A model generated the notes under the pieces. That model did no database searches, had not been told where the DNA came from, and saw nothing but the letters and a program-made list of their open reading frames with translations. 64,000 nt of DNA from contig NZ_BMML01000009.1 in assembly GCF_014645815.1 (NCBI RefSeq), forward strand, positions 301,316 to 365,315, written 5' to 3'. This stretch comes from Streptomyces fuscichromogenes (GTDB lineage Bacteria; Actinomycetota; Actinomycetes; Streptomycetales; Streptomycetaceae). Both the position numbers and the translations under genes were made by a program. Positions 52,357 to 59,973 of the stretch are shown piece after piece; the stretch's first letter is position 1, and every line of letters begins with the position of its first letter.

Positions 52357-52392
52357 GGGGCATTTCCGCTGGTGAGTGGAGTGCGTGGGCAC

Positions 52393-52566
52393 GTCGCCGG
52401 CCGTCGAGACTTTGGGCGGTAGCTGCCATGGGGCGAGTGAACAGGGGGCCTTACGCTCGCCAGCGGATTGGGCAGTCCTTGGACCTGCCCGCAAGAGCCC
52501 GATCGGCCCCCTGTTCTTCGAGGCTCGCCCCATGGGAGCTGCCTAAAGTCTCGGCAGCCGGCGACC
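52393..52566. repeat. About 60-bp imperfect inverted repeat, candidate origin or transfer site
   Basis: The left arm 52393-52450 and the right arm 52505-52566 read almost the same on opposite strands, including CATGGGGCGAG and GAACAGGGGGCC blocks; the spacer is 54 bases. It occupies the gap between the 98-residue gene and the GntR gene, where I see no credible coding sequence. Elements of this class need a cis-acting locus of transfer (clt) and an origin; this is the best structural candidate. Confidence 0.75.
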
Positions 52567-52762
52567 CCCAGCCCGCCACACCCCGGCCCCCGCGGCCGGT
52601 CGTCGCCTCGACTTCTTGGGTGCGCTGTGGGCGGGGGCGTCGGGCGACCGGACGGGACCGGCGGGCACGCCGCACGCCCGGCCGGGGCGGCCGGGCGCCC
52701 CGGCGCGCCGCAGGCGCGCCCTTGAGGAAGTGAAGGCTGTTTCGACCGATCCTCGGCCCAGC

Positions 52763-53542
52763 TCACGGGCGGGTGCGTCGCGCGGGCTGCTTGTCGGCGG
52801 TGATCCGGTAAGCGAGTTCGGCACGGTCCGCCCCGAAGCGCAGCTCTTCGAGCATAAGAGGGCGCTCGTCGGCATCGTGCGCGACGCGGGCGACGTGCAG
52901 GACCGGGGTCGCGTCCGGGAGCTGGAGCGCGGCGCGCTCGTCGGGCAGCGGCATGTGCGCGCGTACCGTCTCGGTCCACGTCAGGTTGTGTCCGGCCTGG
53001 GCCAGTACCCAGTAGACCGCTGCCGCCGGTTTGCACGGCTCTTCGCCGAGCAGGGGGACGGCTTCGGCGACCTCGAACGGGATCAGCGTCCGGTGCATTG
53101 CACGCGTACCGGTGCCGGGATCGATGAGCAGCCGGTCGCACCCGAACAGGGCCTCTTCCTCACCGAGTTGAAGCAGGCGGCCGGTGCTCTTTGTGGTGCG
53201 GGTCCGGTAAGTGTGCGGCTCCTCGGCTTCCTGCCAGATGTCGCCGGTGGGCATGACGAACTTGCCCTCGCGGGTGCGGCTGATGCGCCGCTCCAGGGTG
53301 AGGGTGGGCTGTCCCGAAGAGCGGACGAAGCTGCCCTTGCCGTGGCGCACATCGATCAAGCCTTCCGTTCGCAGAGCTGCGATGGCATTGCGGACGGTGG
53401 GTCGGGACACGGCGTAGCGGGTCATGAGCTGGGCTTCGGACGGAAGCAGGGAGTCGGGGGCGAACTCGCCCGACAGGATCGCTTCGCGGATGGCGGCGGC
53501 CACCTGCTGGTAAAGGGCTCCGGGGCGCTGGATCTCCGACAT
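52763..53542 (-). CDS. GntR/UTRA family repressor (KorSA-like)
   Basis: 259 residues from ATG 53542. The winged helix reads ALYQQVAAAIREAILSGEFAP and LMTRYAVSRPTVRNAIAALRTEGL (about 9-65). The rest is a UTRA ligand-binding domain. In AICEs such as pSAM2, a GntR repressor in this place (KorSA) keeps transfer and replication genes silent. It is divergent from the tra-rep operon across 167 bases that hold repeated CATCACTCGT motifs. Confidence 0.9.
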   Translation of the reverse strand: MSEIQRPGALYQQVAAAIREAILSGEFAPDSLLPSEAQLMTRYAVSRPTVRNAIAALRTEGLIDVRHGKGSFVRSSGQPTLTLERRISRTREGKFVMPTGDIWQEAEEPHTYRTRTTKSTGRLLQLGEEEALFGCDRLLIDPGTGTRAMHRTLIPFEVAEAVPLLGEEPCKPAAAVYWVLAQAGHNLTWTETVRAHMPLPDERAALQLPDATPVLHVARVAHDADERPLMLEELRFGADRAELAYRITADKQPARRTRP

Positions 53543-53589
53543 CTGGGCATCTCCGGCGGGTCGAGGTCGTAGGCACGTCGCACGTGCGA

Positions 53590-53651
53590 CATCACTCGTC
53601 AGCATAAGTACTTGCGCACTCGCCGTACAGGACTTCATAGTCATCACTCGT
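53590..53651. promoter_or_regulatory. Direct repeats CATCACTCGT, candidate repressor operators
   Basis: Two exact 10-bp copies (53590-53599 and 53642-53651), with a related GCACTCGC between them at 53616, lie in the divergent region between the GntR repressor and the transfer operon. That is the expected place for KorSA-type operators. Confidence 0.5.
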
Positions 53652-53709
53652 AAGGACAAGTGACGTCAGAGCAAGTCTGACACCTCGACTGGCCAGGGAG
53701 GCCGAAGAA

Positions 53710-54057
53710 ATGCAGTCCATTCCCGTGGACACGGCGCGGCTGGGCGTACTGCGGTGCGCCATCGCACCCGAAGCGAAGATCACCAACAGCGAGACACAGG
53801 AGGTGAAGAGGGATCGGGACGGCAACCCGGTCTGGACCGTGGCGGTCACCGTGCGGCAGGACGGGCGCCGGATCTCCGTCATCGAAATCGCCGTCAGCGG
53901 CCAGCCCAGGGGCATCGAGGAAGGCCAGATCCTCAAGGTCACCGGACTGACCGCGTTCATGTGGTCGATGGGCGACCGGCACGGCGTCAGCTTCCGCGCC
54001 GACGCCATCACCCCCATGCACGGAACCCCCGTGCAGAGCAAAGGCGGTGACGCGTGA
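53710..54057 (+). CDS. Hypothetical protein preceding the DNA translocase
   Basis: 115 residues from ATG 53710, with GGGAGG about 10 bases upstream. It is soluble and beta-rich (WTVAVTVRQDGRRISVIEIAV), without cysteines of a metal site or a membrane helix. A gene of this size just ahead of traB is frequent in Streptomyces elements. Its stop overlaps the GTG of the translocase (GTGA). Role unknown; it could be a single-stranded-DNA-binding or transfer accessory protein. Confidence 0.75.
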   Translation: MQSIPVDTARLGVLRCAIAPEAKITNSETQEVKRDRDGNPVWTVAVTVRQDGRRISVIEIAVSGQPRGIEEGQILKVTGLTAFMWSMGDRHGVSFRADAITPMHGTPVQSKGGDA

Positions 54058-55358
54058 TGGGACCCATCCTGATCGCGTTCGCTCTCGCCGTGCTGGCCTG
54101 GATGCTGGTCGTCGGTGACCTGGTGCGCCGACATCGTCCGGTCTGGCACTGGTACCTCGCCGGCTACCCGGCCACCGCCTTCCGGGTGGTGGCGACCTGG
54201 CGCAGGGTCGCACTGCTCAACGACCTGTCGGTGTCGCGGCGCCCGCCCCGCGGGCTCCTCGGCGACCTGGTCGTCAAGGGCGACCCGCTCCGGCCGCTCA
54301 TCCCGCGCGCCTCGTTCCCACGCGCCAGCCGTATGGGCCTGGCGGTGACCGTGCGCCTGCACGCCGGGCAGACCCCGGCGACGTACATGAAGGCGGCGGA
54401 CGCGCTGGTGCACGCGTGGAAGGTCCACGCGGTCCGGGTTACCTCGCCGGAACGGGGGCTCGTCCTGCTGACGGCGACGGCCACGGATCCGCTTCAACGG
54501 CCCGGCTTAGCCACGGCTCCGGCTGAGCTGCTGTCGGCCCTCATCGGGGTCCTGGAGTCCGGTGGCGCCTGGGTGATGAACCTGCGGCTCGTGCCGCACT
54601 GGCTGATCGCCGGGGCCACCCGCTCCGGCAAATCCACCCTGCTGGCCCGGTTGATCACCCAGTTGGTGGCTCAGCCGGTTGCCCTGGTCGGGATCGACTG
54701 CAAGGGCGGCATGGAACTGGGCCTGTTCGCCGACCGGCTCAGCGCGCTGGCCACCTGCCGGAAAGAAGCGGTCACCGTGCTCTTCGCGCTGGCGGCCGAC
54801 ATGCGGGACCGCATGAGCGTGTGCCGGTCGGCCGGCGTCCGCTCGGTCTGGGAGCTCCCCGAGAAACTCCGCCCGGTGCCCATCGTCGTGATCGTCGACG
54901 AGATCGCGGAACTATACCTGTCCGACGGCACCCGCGAGAGCAAGACCGAGGCGGAGCAGTGCTCCACGCTCCTGCTCCGCCTGGCCCAGCTCGGTGCCGC
55001 CCTCGGCCTGCACCTGATCGTCGCCGGGCAACGCGTCGGCTCCGACCTCGGCCCTGGCGTCACCGCCCTGCGCGCCCAGCTCGGCGGCCGGATCTGCCAC
55101 CGCGTCAACGACCCCGGCACCGCCGAAATGACCCTGGGCGACCTCAACAAGGACGCCGTGGCCGTCGCCCAGTCCATCACCGCAGAGGAACGCGGGGTGG
55201 CTGTCTGCACCGGCCCGGATGGCGGCTGGAGCCGCGCCCGCTCCCACCTCACACCCACCGAAGAGGCTGTGTCGACGGCCCGGAAGTACAGCGCGCTGAC
55301 CCCTCAACTGCCCGCCCTCGTCCGCGCTCTCGCGGTAGTGGAAGGAGAGAGCAAGTGA
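54054..55358 (+). CDS. FtsK/SpoIIIE-type DNA translocase (TraB/TraSA-like)
   Basis: 434 residues from GTG 54054 (ATG 54057 also possible). One membrane segment lies at the N-terminus (ILIAFALAVLAWMLVV). The motor domain has Walker A GATRSGKST (187-195) and Walker B VIVDE (Asp282, Glu283). AICEs transfer as double-stranded DNA using one such protein, which forms a hexameric pump. It lacks the long C-terminal domain of FtsK but may have a short DNA-binding end. It overlaps the next gene by 4 bases. Confidence 0.92.
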   Translation: MMGPILIAFALAVLAWMLVVGDLVRRHRPVWHWYLAGYPATAFRVVATWRRVALLNDLSVSRRPPRGLLGDLVVKGDPLRPLIPRASFPRASRMGLAVTVRLHAGQTPATYMKAADALVHAWKVHAVRVTSPERGLVLLTATATDPLQRPGLATAPAELLSALIGVLESGGAWVMNLRLVPHWLIAGATRSGKSTLLARLITQLVAQPVALVGIDCKGGMELGLFADRLSALATCRKEAVTVLFALAADMRDRMSVCRSAGVRSVWELPEKLRPVPIVVIVDEIAELYLSDGTRESKTEAEQCSTLLLRLAQLGAALGLHLIVAGQRVGSDLGPGVTALRAQLGGRICHRVNDPGTAEMTLGDLNKDAVAVAQSITAEERGVAVCTGPDGGWSRARSHLTPTEEAVSTARKYSALTPQLPALVRALAVVEGESK

Positions 55359-55552
55359 TCAGTGAAGGTACGGCCTACGGGTTCGCGGTGATCTTCGGGA
55401 TCATCACCGTCCTCCTCGTCCGCTCCCGCGACGTCCGCCCCTGGGAAGCCGTGTGCGTCGGCCTCTTCGGCCTGTACGTCGGTCAGACCCCCGTGGGCCT
55501 CACGGTCCATGAACTCGTGACCTGGTTCATCAGCGGCTTCTCCCACCACTGA
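55355..55552 (+). CDS. Small membrane protein (Spd-like)
   Basis: 65 residues from GTG 55355, overlapping the translocase stop (GTGA). Two hydrophobic helices (AYGFAVIFGIITVLLV and AVCVGLFGLYVGQTPVGL). Proteins of this kind spread Streptomyces plasmids along mycelium (Spd proteins) and sit beside traB; the match here is by size, topology and place only. Confidence 0.65.
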   Translation: MISEGTAYGFAVIFGIITVLLVRSRDVRPWEAVCVGLFGLYVGQTPVGLTVHELVTWFISGFSHH

Positions 55553-55571
55553 GCAGAAAGGGACCACCACC

Positions 55572-55685
55572 ATGCCCATGCCCCGCGTGAGGTGCCCGTA
55601 CTGCAAGGGCGACGGAGCAAGGAAGACCTGGACCGGACGGCTGCGGCGCTGCCGCGTCTGCCGTGGCACCGGCACCATCCGCTGA
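55572..55685 (+). CDS. 37-residue zinc-finger-like protein
   Basis: It starts at ATG 55572. Two CxxCxG motifs (CPYCKGDG and CRVCRGTG) separated by 15 basic residues resemble half of a DnaJ-type zinc domain. Very short proteins with this pattern are common in Streptomyces integrative elements. Its stop is in the same frame as the downstream initiator, which is open from 55686. Confidence 0.7.
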   Translation: MPMPRVRCPYCKGDGARKTWTGRLRRCRVCRGTGTIR

Positions 55686-55725
55686 CCCACAACCCCACCC
55701 GCCGGACCACCGAAGGGACAACCCC

Positions 55726-57200
55726 ATGGATCTCGACGCACCACCACCCACCCACCGTGCCGCCTCGGCGGCTCACCCCGGAAGGTCACCACCATCATCC
55801 CGGAGTTCACCCCGGCTGACAGGCGCGCCGCCCTCGACCGCGCGGCGCGCCTGCGTCAGCTCCCCGAAACCGACCGCGACGCCATCCGCCTCGCCCAAGA
55901 CCCTCAATTCCCGCGCTGGCTGAAGCAGATCACCGCAACCGGCGGCTGCGCCCACCCCGTCCACCTCTCCGGCTCCACCACCACCCTGGACGGCACCACC
56001 GGCGAGATCCTCCACCACTACGACACCCGCACCGAACCGTGCGAACGCCTCCTCGTCCGCTGCCGCAACCGCCGGGCGACCATCTGCCCCGCCTGCTCCC
56101 GCCTCCACGCCGGAGACACCTTCCACCTCGTCCGTGCGGGCCTGCTGGGCGGCAAGAACGTCCCCGCGACGGTCCGGCAGCGGCCCCGGCTCTTCGTCAC
56201 CCTGACGGCGCCGTCCTTCGGTCCCGTCCACCGGTCAGGGGAAGCCTGCCGTCCCCGCCGCGACGGCGGAACCTGCCCGCACGGGCGGTCCCTCGGCTGC
56301 GGCGCCGTCCACGCCCCGGACTCTCCGGTCATCGGCCAACCGCTGTGCATCGACTGCTACGACTACACCGGCCACGTGCTGTGGCACGCGCACGCGTCCA
56401 AGCTGTGGGACCGGTTCGTTATCGATGTCCGGCGGCGCCTGGCCTCCTCGGTCGGCCTCGTGCAGTCCCGCTTTGCCGACCACGCCCGGCTGTCCTTCGC
56501 CCGCGTTGCCGAGTATCAGAAGCGGGCGGCCGTCCACGTCCACGCTGTCGTCCGCCTTGACGGGCCGAACGAGGCCGACGACGAACCCCCGGCCTGGGCC
56601 ACCACTGAGCTACTGGCTGGCGCCGTGCGCGCCTCCGCCCGGCGGGTCCTGGTCCACACCCCCTACAGCGCGGCGGTGGGAGAGCTGGCACTGCGCTGGG
56701 GCGCCCAGGTCGACGCCCGGCCCCTCCGTACGAACGACGACGGCCCCGACGATGACGCGGTGGCCGCGTACGTGGCCAAGTACGTCACCAAGGGAGCCAG
56801 CGAGACAGGCGCCGGCACTGACTATCCACTCACCACCTGGGATGACATCGAGTCGGCACCCGTCAGCGAACATGTCCGCAACCTCATGCGGGCCTGCTGG
56901 CGCCTCGGCGGCCTCCCCGAGTACGAGCCTCTCCGCCTCCGGGAATGGACTCACACCCTCGGCTACCGGGGCCACATCCTCACCAAGTCCCGCGCCTACT
57001 CCACCACCTACGCAGCACTCCGCGCCGAACGCGCCCACCACATGGGTCACGTCGATGCCCCCGACACGATCACCGAACGGCACTGGCGCTACGTCGGGTC
57101 CGGCCACACCCCCGGCGCGGCTCTCATCGCCGTCGGTGTCGCTGAAGACATCGCCGCGAACCGTGAGATAGCGCGGGGACAGCGGGAGGTGCCCCGGTGA
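55726..57200 (+). CDS. RepSA-like replication initiator with apparent frameshift
   Basis: The body frame is open from 55686 to 57200 but holds no ATG, GTG or TTG before 56376, deep inside the domain. The expected start is ATG 55726 (GAAGGGA upstream), in another frame. A one-base shift at CCCC 55776-55779 would join MDLDAPPPTHRAASAAHP to RKVTTIIPEFTPADRRAALD and give about 491 residues. The protein has zinc-binding CxxC pairs near the N-terminus and AVHVHAVVRLDG with the HxH of rolling-circle initiators. It would start element replication after excision. A homopolymer error in assembly, a real mutation or a programmed slip are all possible. Confidence 0.8.
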
Positions 57201-57325
57201 CGCAACGCCACAGCGAGCAGTGGGCTCGGGCGGTTGAGCGTCAGGCGGCCAAGTTCCCCACGCAGATAGGGCCGAAAAGCGCTGCGAGGCTCGCGCGGCT
57301 TCTCGGTCCTGGACGCAAGGAGTAG
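57197..57325 (+). CDS. 42-residue basic protein, candidate excision factor
   Basis: It starts at GTG 57197, overlapping the initiator stop (GTGA), and ends at TAG 57325. The product is basic and helical (EQWARAVERQAAKFP, then PKSAARLARLLG). Tyrosine-integrase elements carry Xis here. With a serine recombinase the directionality factor is a small unrelated protein, so this one is a candidate; nothing in the sequence proves it. Confidence 0.5.
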   Translation: MTQRHSEQWARAVERQAAKFPTQIGPKSAARLARLLGPGRKE

Positions 57326-57609
57326 GCCTCCTGCCCCTGCTGGGACCCCCTTTTATCAGCCACATTGGACAAGGTGCGCACTCGACCCCTACTTTGGTCC
57401 GCCATGACCCACACGGGTGAAGATCGGTACAGCCATTGACGAGGAGGGTGCGGTGAACCAGCGACGTTACTGCGCCAAGACCATTCCGCTCTGTGCTCCT
57501 TTGCGCGTAGTCATATCCCTGTGAAGGTCGGGCTCCGACAGCGGAGTCGCGAGGTGGCCTGATCGTCGGCATCGGCCGACAGCCACCGGGGGGTTGAGAG
57601 TGAGCCTCC
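57326..57609. other. Non-coding gap with a possible 23-codon ORF
   Basis: 284 bases between small ORFs near the recombinase. It is lower in GC than its surroundings. The only likely reading frame is the very short one at 57453. Confidence 0.5.
57453..57524 (+). CDS. Possible 23-residue peptide
   Basis: GTG 57453 is preceded by GAGGAGG at a 5-base distance, one of the strongest ribosome binding sites in the element. The product is short (NQRRYCAKTIPLCAPLRVVIS) with two Cys. It may be a regulatory leader or a chance frame. Confidence 0.25.
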   Translation: MNQRRYCAKTIPLCAPLRVVISL

Positions 57610-57825
57610 ATGGTCACCGTGGGCTGGGTTTCAGCCATCACCGCCGTCGTAGGTGGTGTCTTTCTGGTCTTCCGGTATTTCTGCAATCAGTTGGTCGGTG
57701 CTAGCCGGGACCTGATCCGTGTCATTCGCGCGATCCGCAAGGTTCGTGAGGAGTTGGCGGACAAGTCCAGCAAGCCGCCCACCGCACCGGTCTCGGAGGA
57801 GAGTGACGAGACCTCGACGGTTTGA
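57610..57825 (+). CDS. Small membrane protein beside the recombinase
   Basis: 71 residues from ATG 57610; the ribosome binding site is weak. The N-terminal 25 residues form one membrane helix (AITAVVGGVFLVFRYF), then a basic amphipathic helix and a Ser/Pro/Glu-rich tail. It converges with the recombinase gene, 68 bases away. No known function. Confidence 0.5.
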   Translation: MVTVGWVSAITAVVGGVFLVFRYFCNQLVGASRDLIRVIRAIRKVREELADKSSKPPTAPVSEESDETSTV

Positions 57826-57893
57826 CCTGGGAAGCCCTCACCGATATGGCGAGGGCTTCCCTGCTGAGCGGGTGTTTGCCCCCGGAGAGCTGC

Positions 57894-59342
57894 TCAGTCG
57901 AGCGGGTTCGGCTCGATCTCCACCCGATCCGTGTCGAACCCCCTGCCCTTCCGCGTCGGCGGGCGAACGATCACGGCGGCGAACAGGAACCGGTAGATCG
58001 CGTTCATGCGGGCGTAGTCCTCCGCCTGCTCCAGCCTCTCCCAGTTGGCTTCGGCCTCCGGGCCGGCGATCCCCTCCAGCACGGCGACCGGCCGTTTGAC
58101 GGTCTTGCGCTGCCGCTCCTTCATCCGCTTGATGATCGGCGCGCGCATGGCCTGAAAGTCGGCGGTCGTGAAGTCGTCGTCGCTGAGCCACAGTTCTTTC
58201 AGCTCGGTCAACTTCTCGCGGTCCTTCTCGTCGGCGATGACGTCAGCCTCGGGGCGTGTGGTCGTGGCGGGCTCGTAGCCGGAGGTGTCCAGCTTGGTCA
58301 GCACCTTGATCGCGACGTCCCGAACGAAGGCTTCCAGCGGCTCGGCCGAGACGGAACGGTTGCACTTCTGCTGGTCGGTGTTGTCGGAGCGGTTGCATCG
58401 GTAGTAGGGGCATCGGGCGCTGTTCGATCCGCCCATCCGTGCCCCACATGCGCACGTGGCGACTCCGCGCAGGATGTAGTTCCGGAGCGGCCGCTTCTTC
58501 GTGTCCCGGTGCTGCTGGGCGCGGTACTCCTTGAGCCGCTGTACTTCGTCCCACTGCCCCCGGTCGATGATGGCGGGCCACGTCCCGACGGCGACTTCCT
58601 CGCCCAGGTGGAACCGTAGGCCGGCCACGAAGTGGGACGACAGCAGATGCCGAACGTTCTCCGGATTCCACGCCTTGCCCTTGGACGTGGGGATGCCGCG
58701 TGCGGCGAGATCCTGCGCTATGAGGTTCGGTGACTCGCCGTCCAGGTAACGGCGGTAGACCTCACGGACGATCTCGGCTTCCTCCTCGACGATCGCACTT
58801 CCGTCCCCGGTGTAGCCGTACGGCCTGTTGCCCACGTGCGGCCGGCCTTCGCGGGCGTGGTCCTTCAAGGCGTCCTTGAGGCGGCGCGACGTGTCGTCCG
58901 AGGAGCGGCACGCGTGGGCGACCTCGATGTGCAGGATGAACCGGTCATCGGGGTCTGACAGATCACGCCGGTTCGCCTCGCCGTGCAGCAAGACCCGCTT
59001 GTCGTCGGCTATGGAGAGCAACTCCTCAAGGTCCTTGGGCTGCCGCATGAGTCGGTCGGGGTGGTAGACGATGACGTGCCGGATCTCCTCGTCCCCCATC
59101 GCCTTCAACATCGCTTCCCACCCCGGTCGCTTGCGGTTGCGCTGCCACGCCGAACGGTTGTTGTCCACGTAGACGTGGGTCGACTCGACGCGGAGCTGAA
59201 GCCGTTCGGCGATCTCACGGCAGATGCGTTCCTGCCGGTCCACCCCGGTCTGGTCCTCGTCGCGGGTGTGCGAGATGCGGCAGTAGATCGCCGCGCGCTC
59301 GCCCGGTGTCACTGTGGCCTTGGCTAACTTGGATCGGCTCAT
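57894..59342 (-). CDS. Serine recombinase (integrase)
   Basis: 482 residues from ATG 59342; the frame extends to an ATG at 59372 that lies in attR itself. The resolvase domain (about 15-165) has the catalytic Ser24 in YCRISHTRDEDQTGVDRQ and the helix RHVIVYHPDRLMRQPKDL. Next come the recombinase domain (GNRPYGYTGDG near 198, GIPTSKGKAWNPENVRHLL near 244) and a zinc ribbon with CACG and CPYYRC segments (about 310-345), then a coiled coil. The gene abuts attR, as usual for such integrases. It should catalyse attP x attB integration with a two-base core, here inferred as TC. Confidence 0.93.
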   Translation of the reverse strand: MSRSKLAKATVTPGERAAIYCRISHTRDEDQTGVDRQERICREIAERLQLRVESTHVYVDNNRSAWQRNRKRPGWEAMLKAMGDEEIRHVIVYHPDRLMRQPKDLEELLSIADDKRVLLHGEANRRDLSDPDDRFILHIEVAHACRSSDDTSRRLKDALKDHAREGRPHVGNRPYGYTGDGSAIVEEEAEIVREVYRRYLDGESPNLIAQDLAARGIPTSKGKAWNPENVRHLLSSHFVAGLRFHLGEEVAVGTWPAIIDRGQWDEVQRLKEYRAQQHRDTKKRPLRNYILRGVATCACGARMGGSNSARCPYYRCNRSDNTDQQKCNRSVSAEPLEAFVRDVAIKVLTKLDTSGYEPATTTRPEADVIADEKDREKLTELKELWLSDDDFTTADFQAMRAPIIKRMKERQRKTVKRPVAVLEGIAGPEAEANWERLEQAEDYARMNAIYRFLFAAVIVRPPTRKGRGFDTDRVEIEPNPLD

Positions 59343-59365
59343 GACAAACACTGTATGAGCCGGGT

Positions 59366-59380
59366 ATGACATCGATCATC
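59366..59380. other. attR junction of the integrative element
   Basis: Element ATGACA meets chromosomal GATCATC at the TC of 59372-59373. The chromosomal side continues the EamA frame exactly. attB is therefore predicted as GAGTCG-TC-GATCATC. Confidence 0.75.
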
Positions 59381-59491
59381 GTCGGCGCGGCCATCGGAGC
59401 GGTCTTCTTCAAGGAGCGGTTCGGGGCGACCAGGATCGCGGCGGCCGGGCTGGTGGTCGTCGGGATCGGGCTGATGCTGCACGCCGGTTAG
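59374..59491 (+). pseudogene. EamA/DMT transporter, 3' part
   Basis: The frame reads IIVGAAIGAVFFKERFG, then ATRIAAAGLVVVGIGLMLHAG, and stops at TAG 59491. That is the last pair of helices of the DMT fold and fits directly after ALRESS at the attL side. An ATG at 59366 would allow a short product, but no promoter or ribosome binding site of value is seen. It should not be functional. Confidence 0.88.
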
Positions 59492-59808
59492 CCGACGGGC
59501 CCGGCGGCCGCCTTCCCCCGGTCGCGCCGGGCCGGGACCAGGCGCGCGGCCACGAGCAGCACGAGTGCGGCGCCCATCAGGTACAGGCCGAGGCGTGCCT
59601 CGGGCACCGCCGGCGACCACACCCGCCACCCGGACGACGAGTAGCTGTCGGCCGCCAGGTAGCCCGAGTAGATCCTGGCCGTCGAGCCGGTCTGTCCGCG
59701 CACCCACAGCAGGGCGCCCAAGGCGCCGCAGGTCGCGGAGACCGAGTGGAGGATCGTGGCGCGGCGCGGGGCCGGTCCGTTCACAGCGGCGCGTTCGGTC
59801 TTCGTCAT
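59488..59808 (-). CDS. Small membrane protein with two helices
   Basis: 106 residues from ATG 59808, preceded by AAGGAGGAGAA, one of the best ribosome binding sites in the window. A first helix (ILHSVSATCGALGALLWV) and a last one (LGLYLMGAALVLLVAARLV) enclose a probably external segment rich in Ser and Tyr. Its stop overlaps the end of the EamA remnant by 3 bases. It resembles no family I know. Confidence 0.75.
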   Translation of the reverse strand: MTKTERAAVNGPAPRRATILHSVSATCGALGALLWVRGQTGSTARIYSGYLAADSYSSSGWRVWSPAVPEARLGLYLMGAALVLLVAARLVPARRDRGKAAAGPVG

Positions 59809-59973
59809 GGTGGGTGGATTCTCCTCCTTGGCCGGTAGCGGTCTTGAACCGGCCGTCCGTTCGGCGGACTTGCCGTTGCCTTGACGAACCGTTCCACCGC
59901 CGTTCAGCCGACTGCCTGTGCCCGGGATGTGTGTTCTCCATAAAGTCCCTGCGGATTGCGGAAGAAGGGACGC

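Larger units (their letters stand above)
44377..59373. mobile_element. 15.0-kb AICE-like integrative element with a serine recombinase
   Basis: The element separates the two parts of an EamA gene and carries, left to right, a two-gene nuclease-NACHT cargo, a TPR regulator, an ATPase, a GntR repressor, a small gene, an FtsK/TraB-like translocase, a Spd-like membrane protein, a zinc protein, a RepSA-like initiator, small ORFs and a serine recombinase next to attR. This is the gene set of actinomycete integrative and conjugative elements, which transfer double-stranded DNA. Most described members use a tyrosine integrase and a tRNA target; here a serine enzyme and a protein-coding target are used. 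GC content drops sharply in the cargo. Confidence 0.9.

Noticed and set aside
52353..52733. 126-codon frame starting in the stop of the 98-residue gene
   Set aside because: It crosses the 60-bp inverted repeat and gives an Arg/Pro-rich product; likely chance.
59343..59372. Extension of the serine recombinase to ATG 59372
   Set aside because: The extra ten residues would be encoded partly by attR and would change on excision; ATG 59342 starts a normal recombinase N-terminus.
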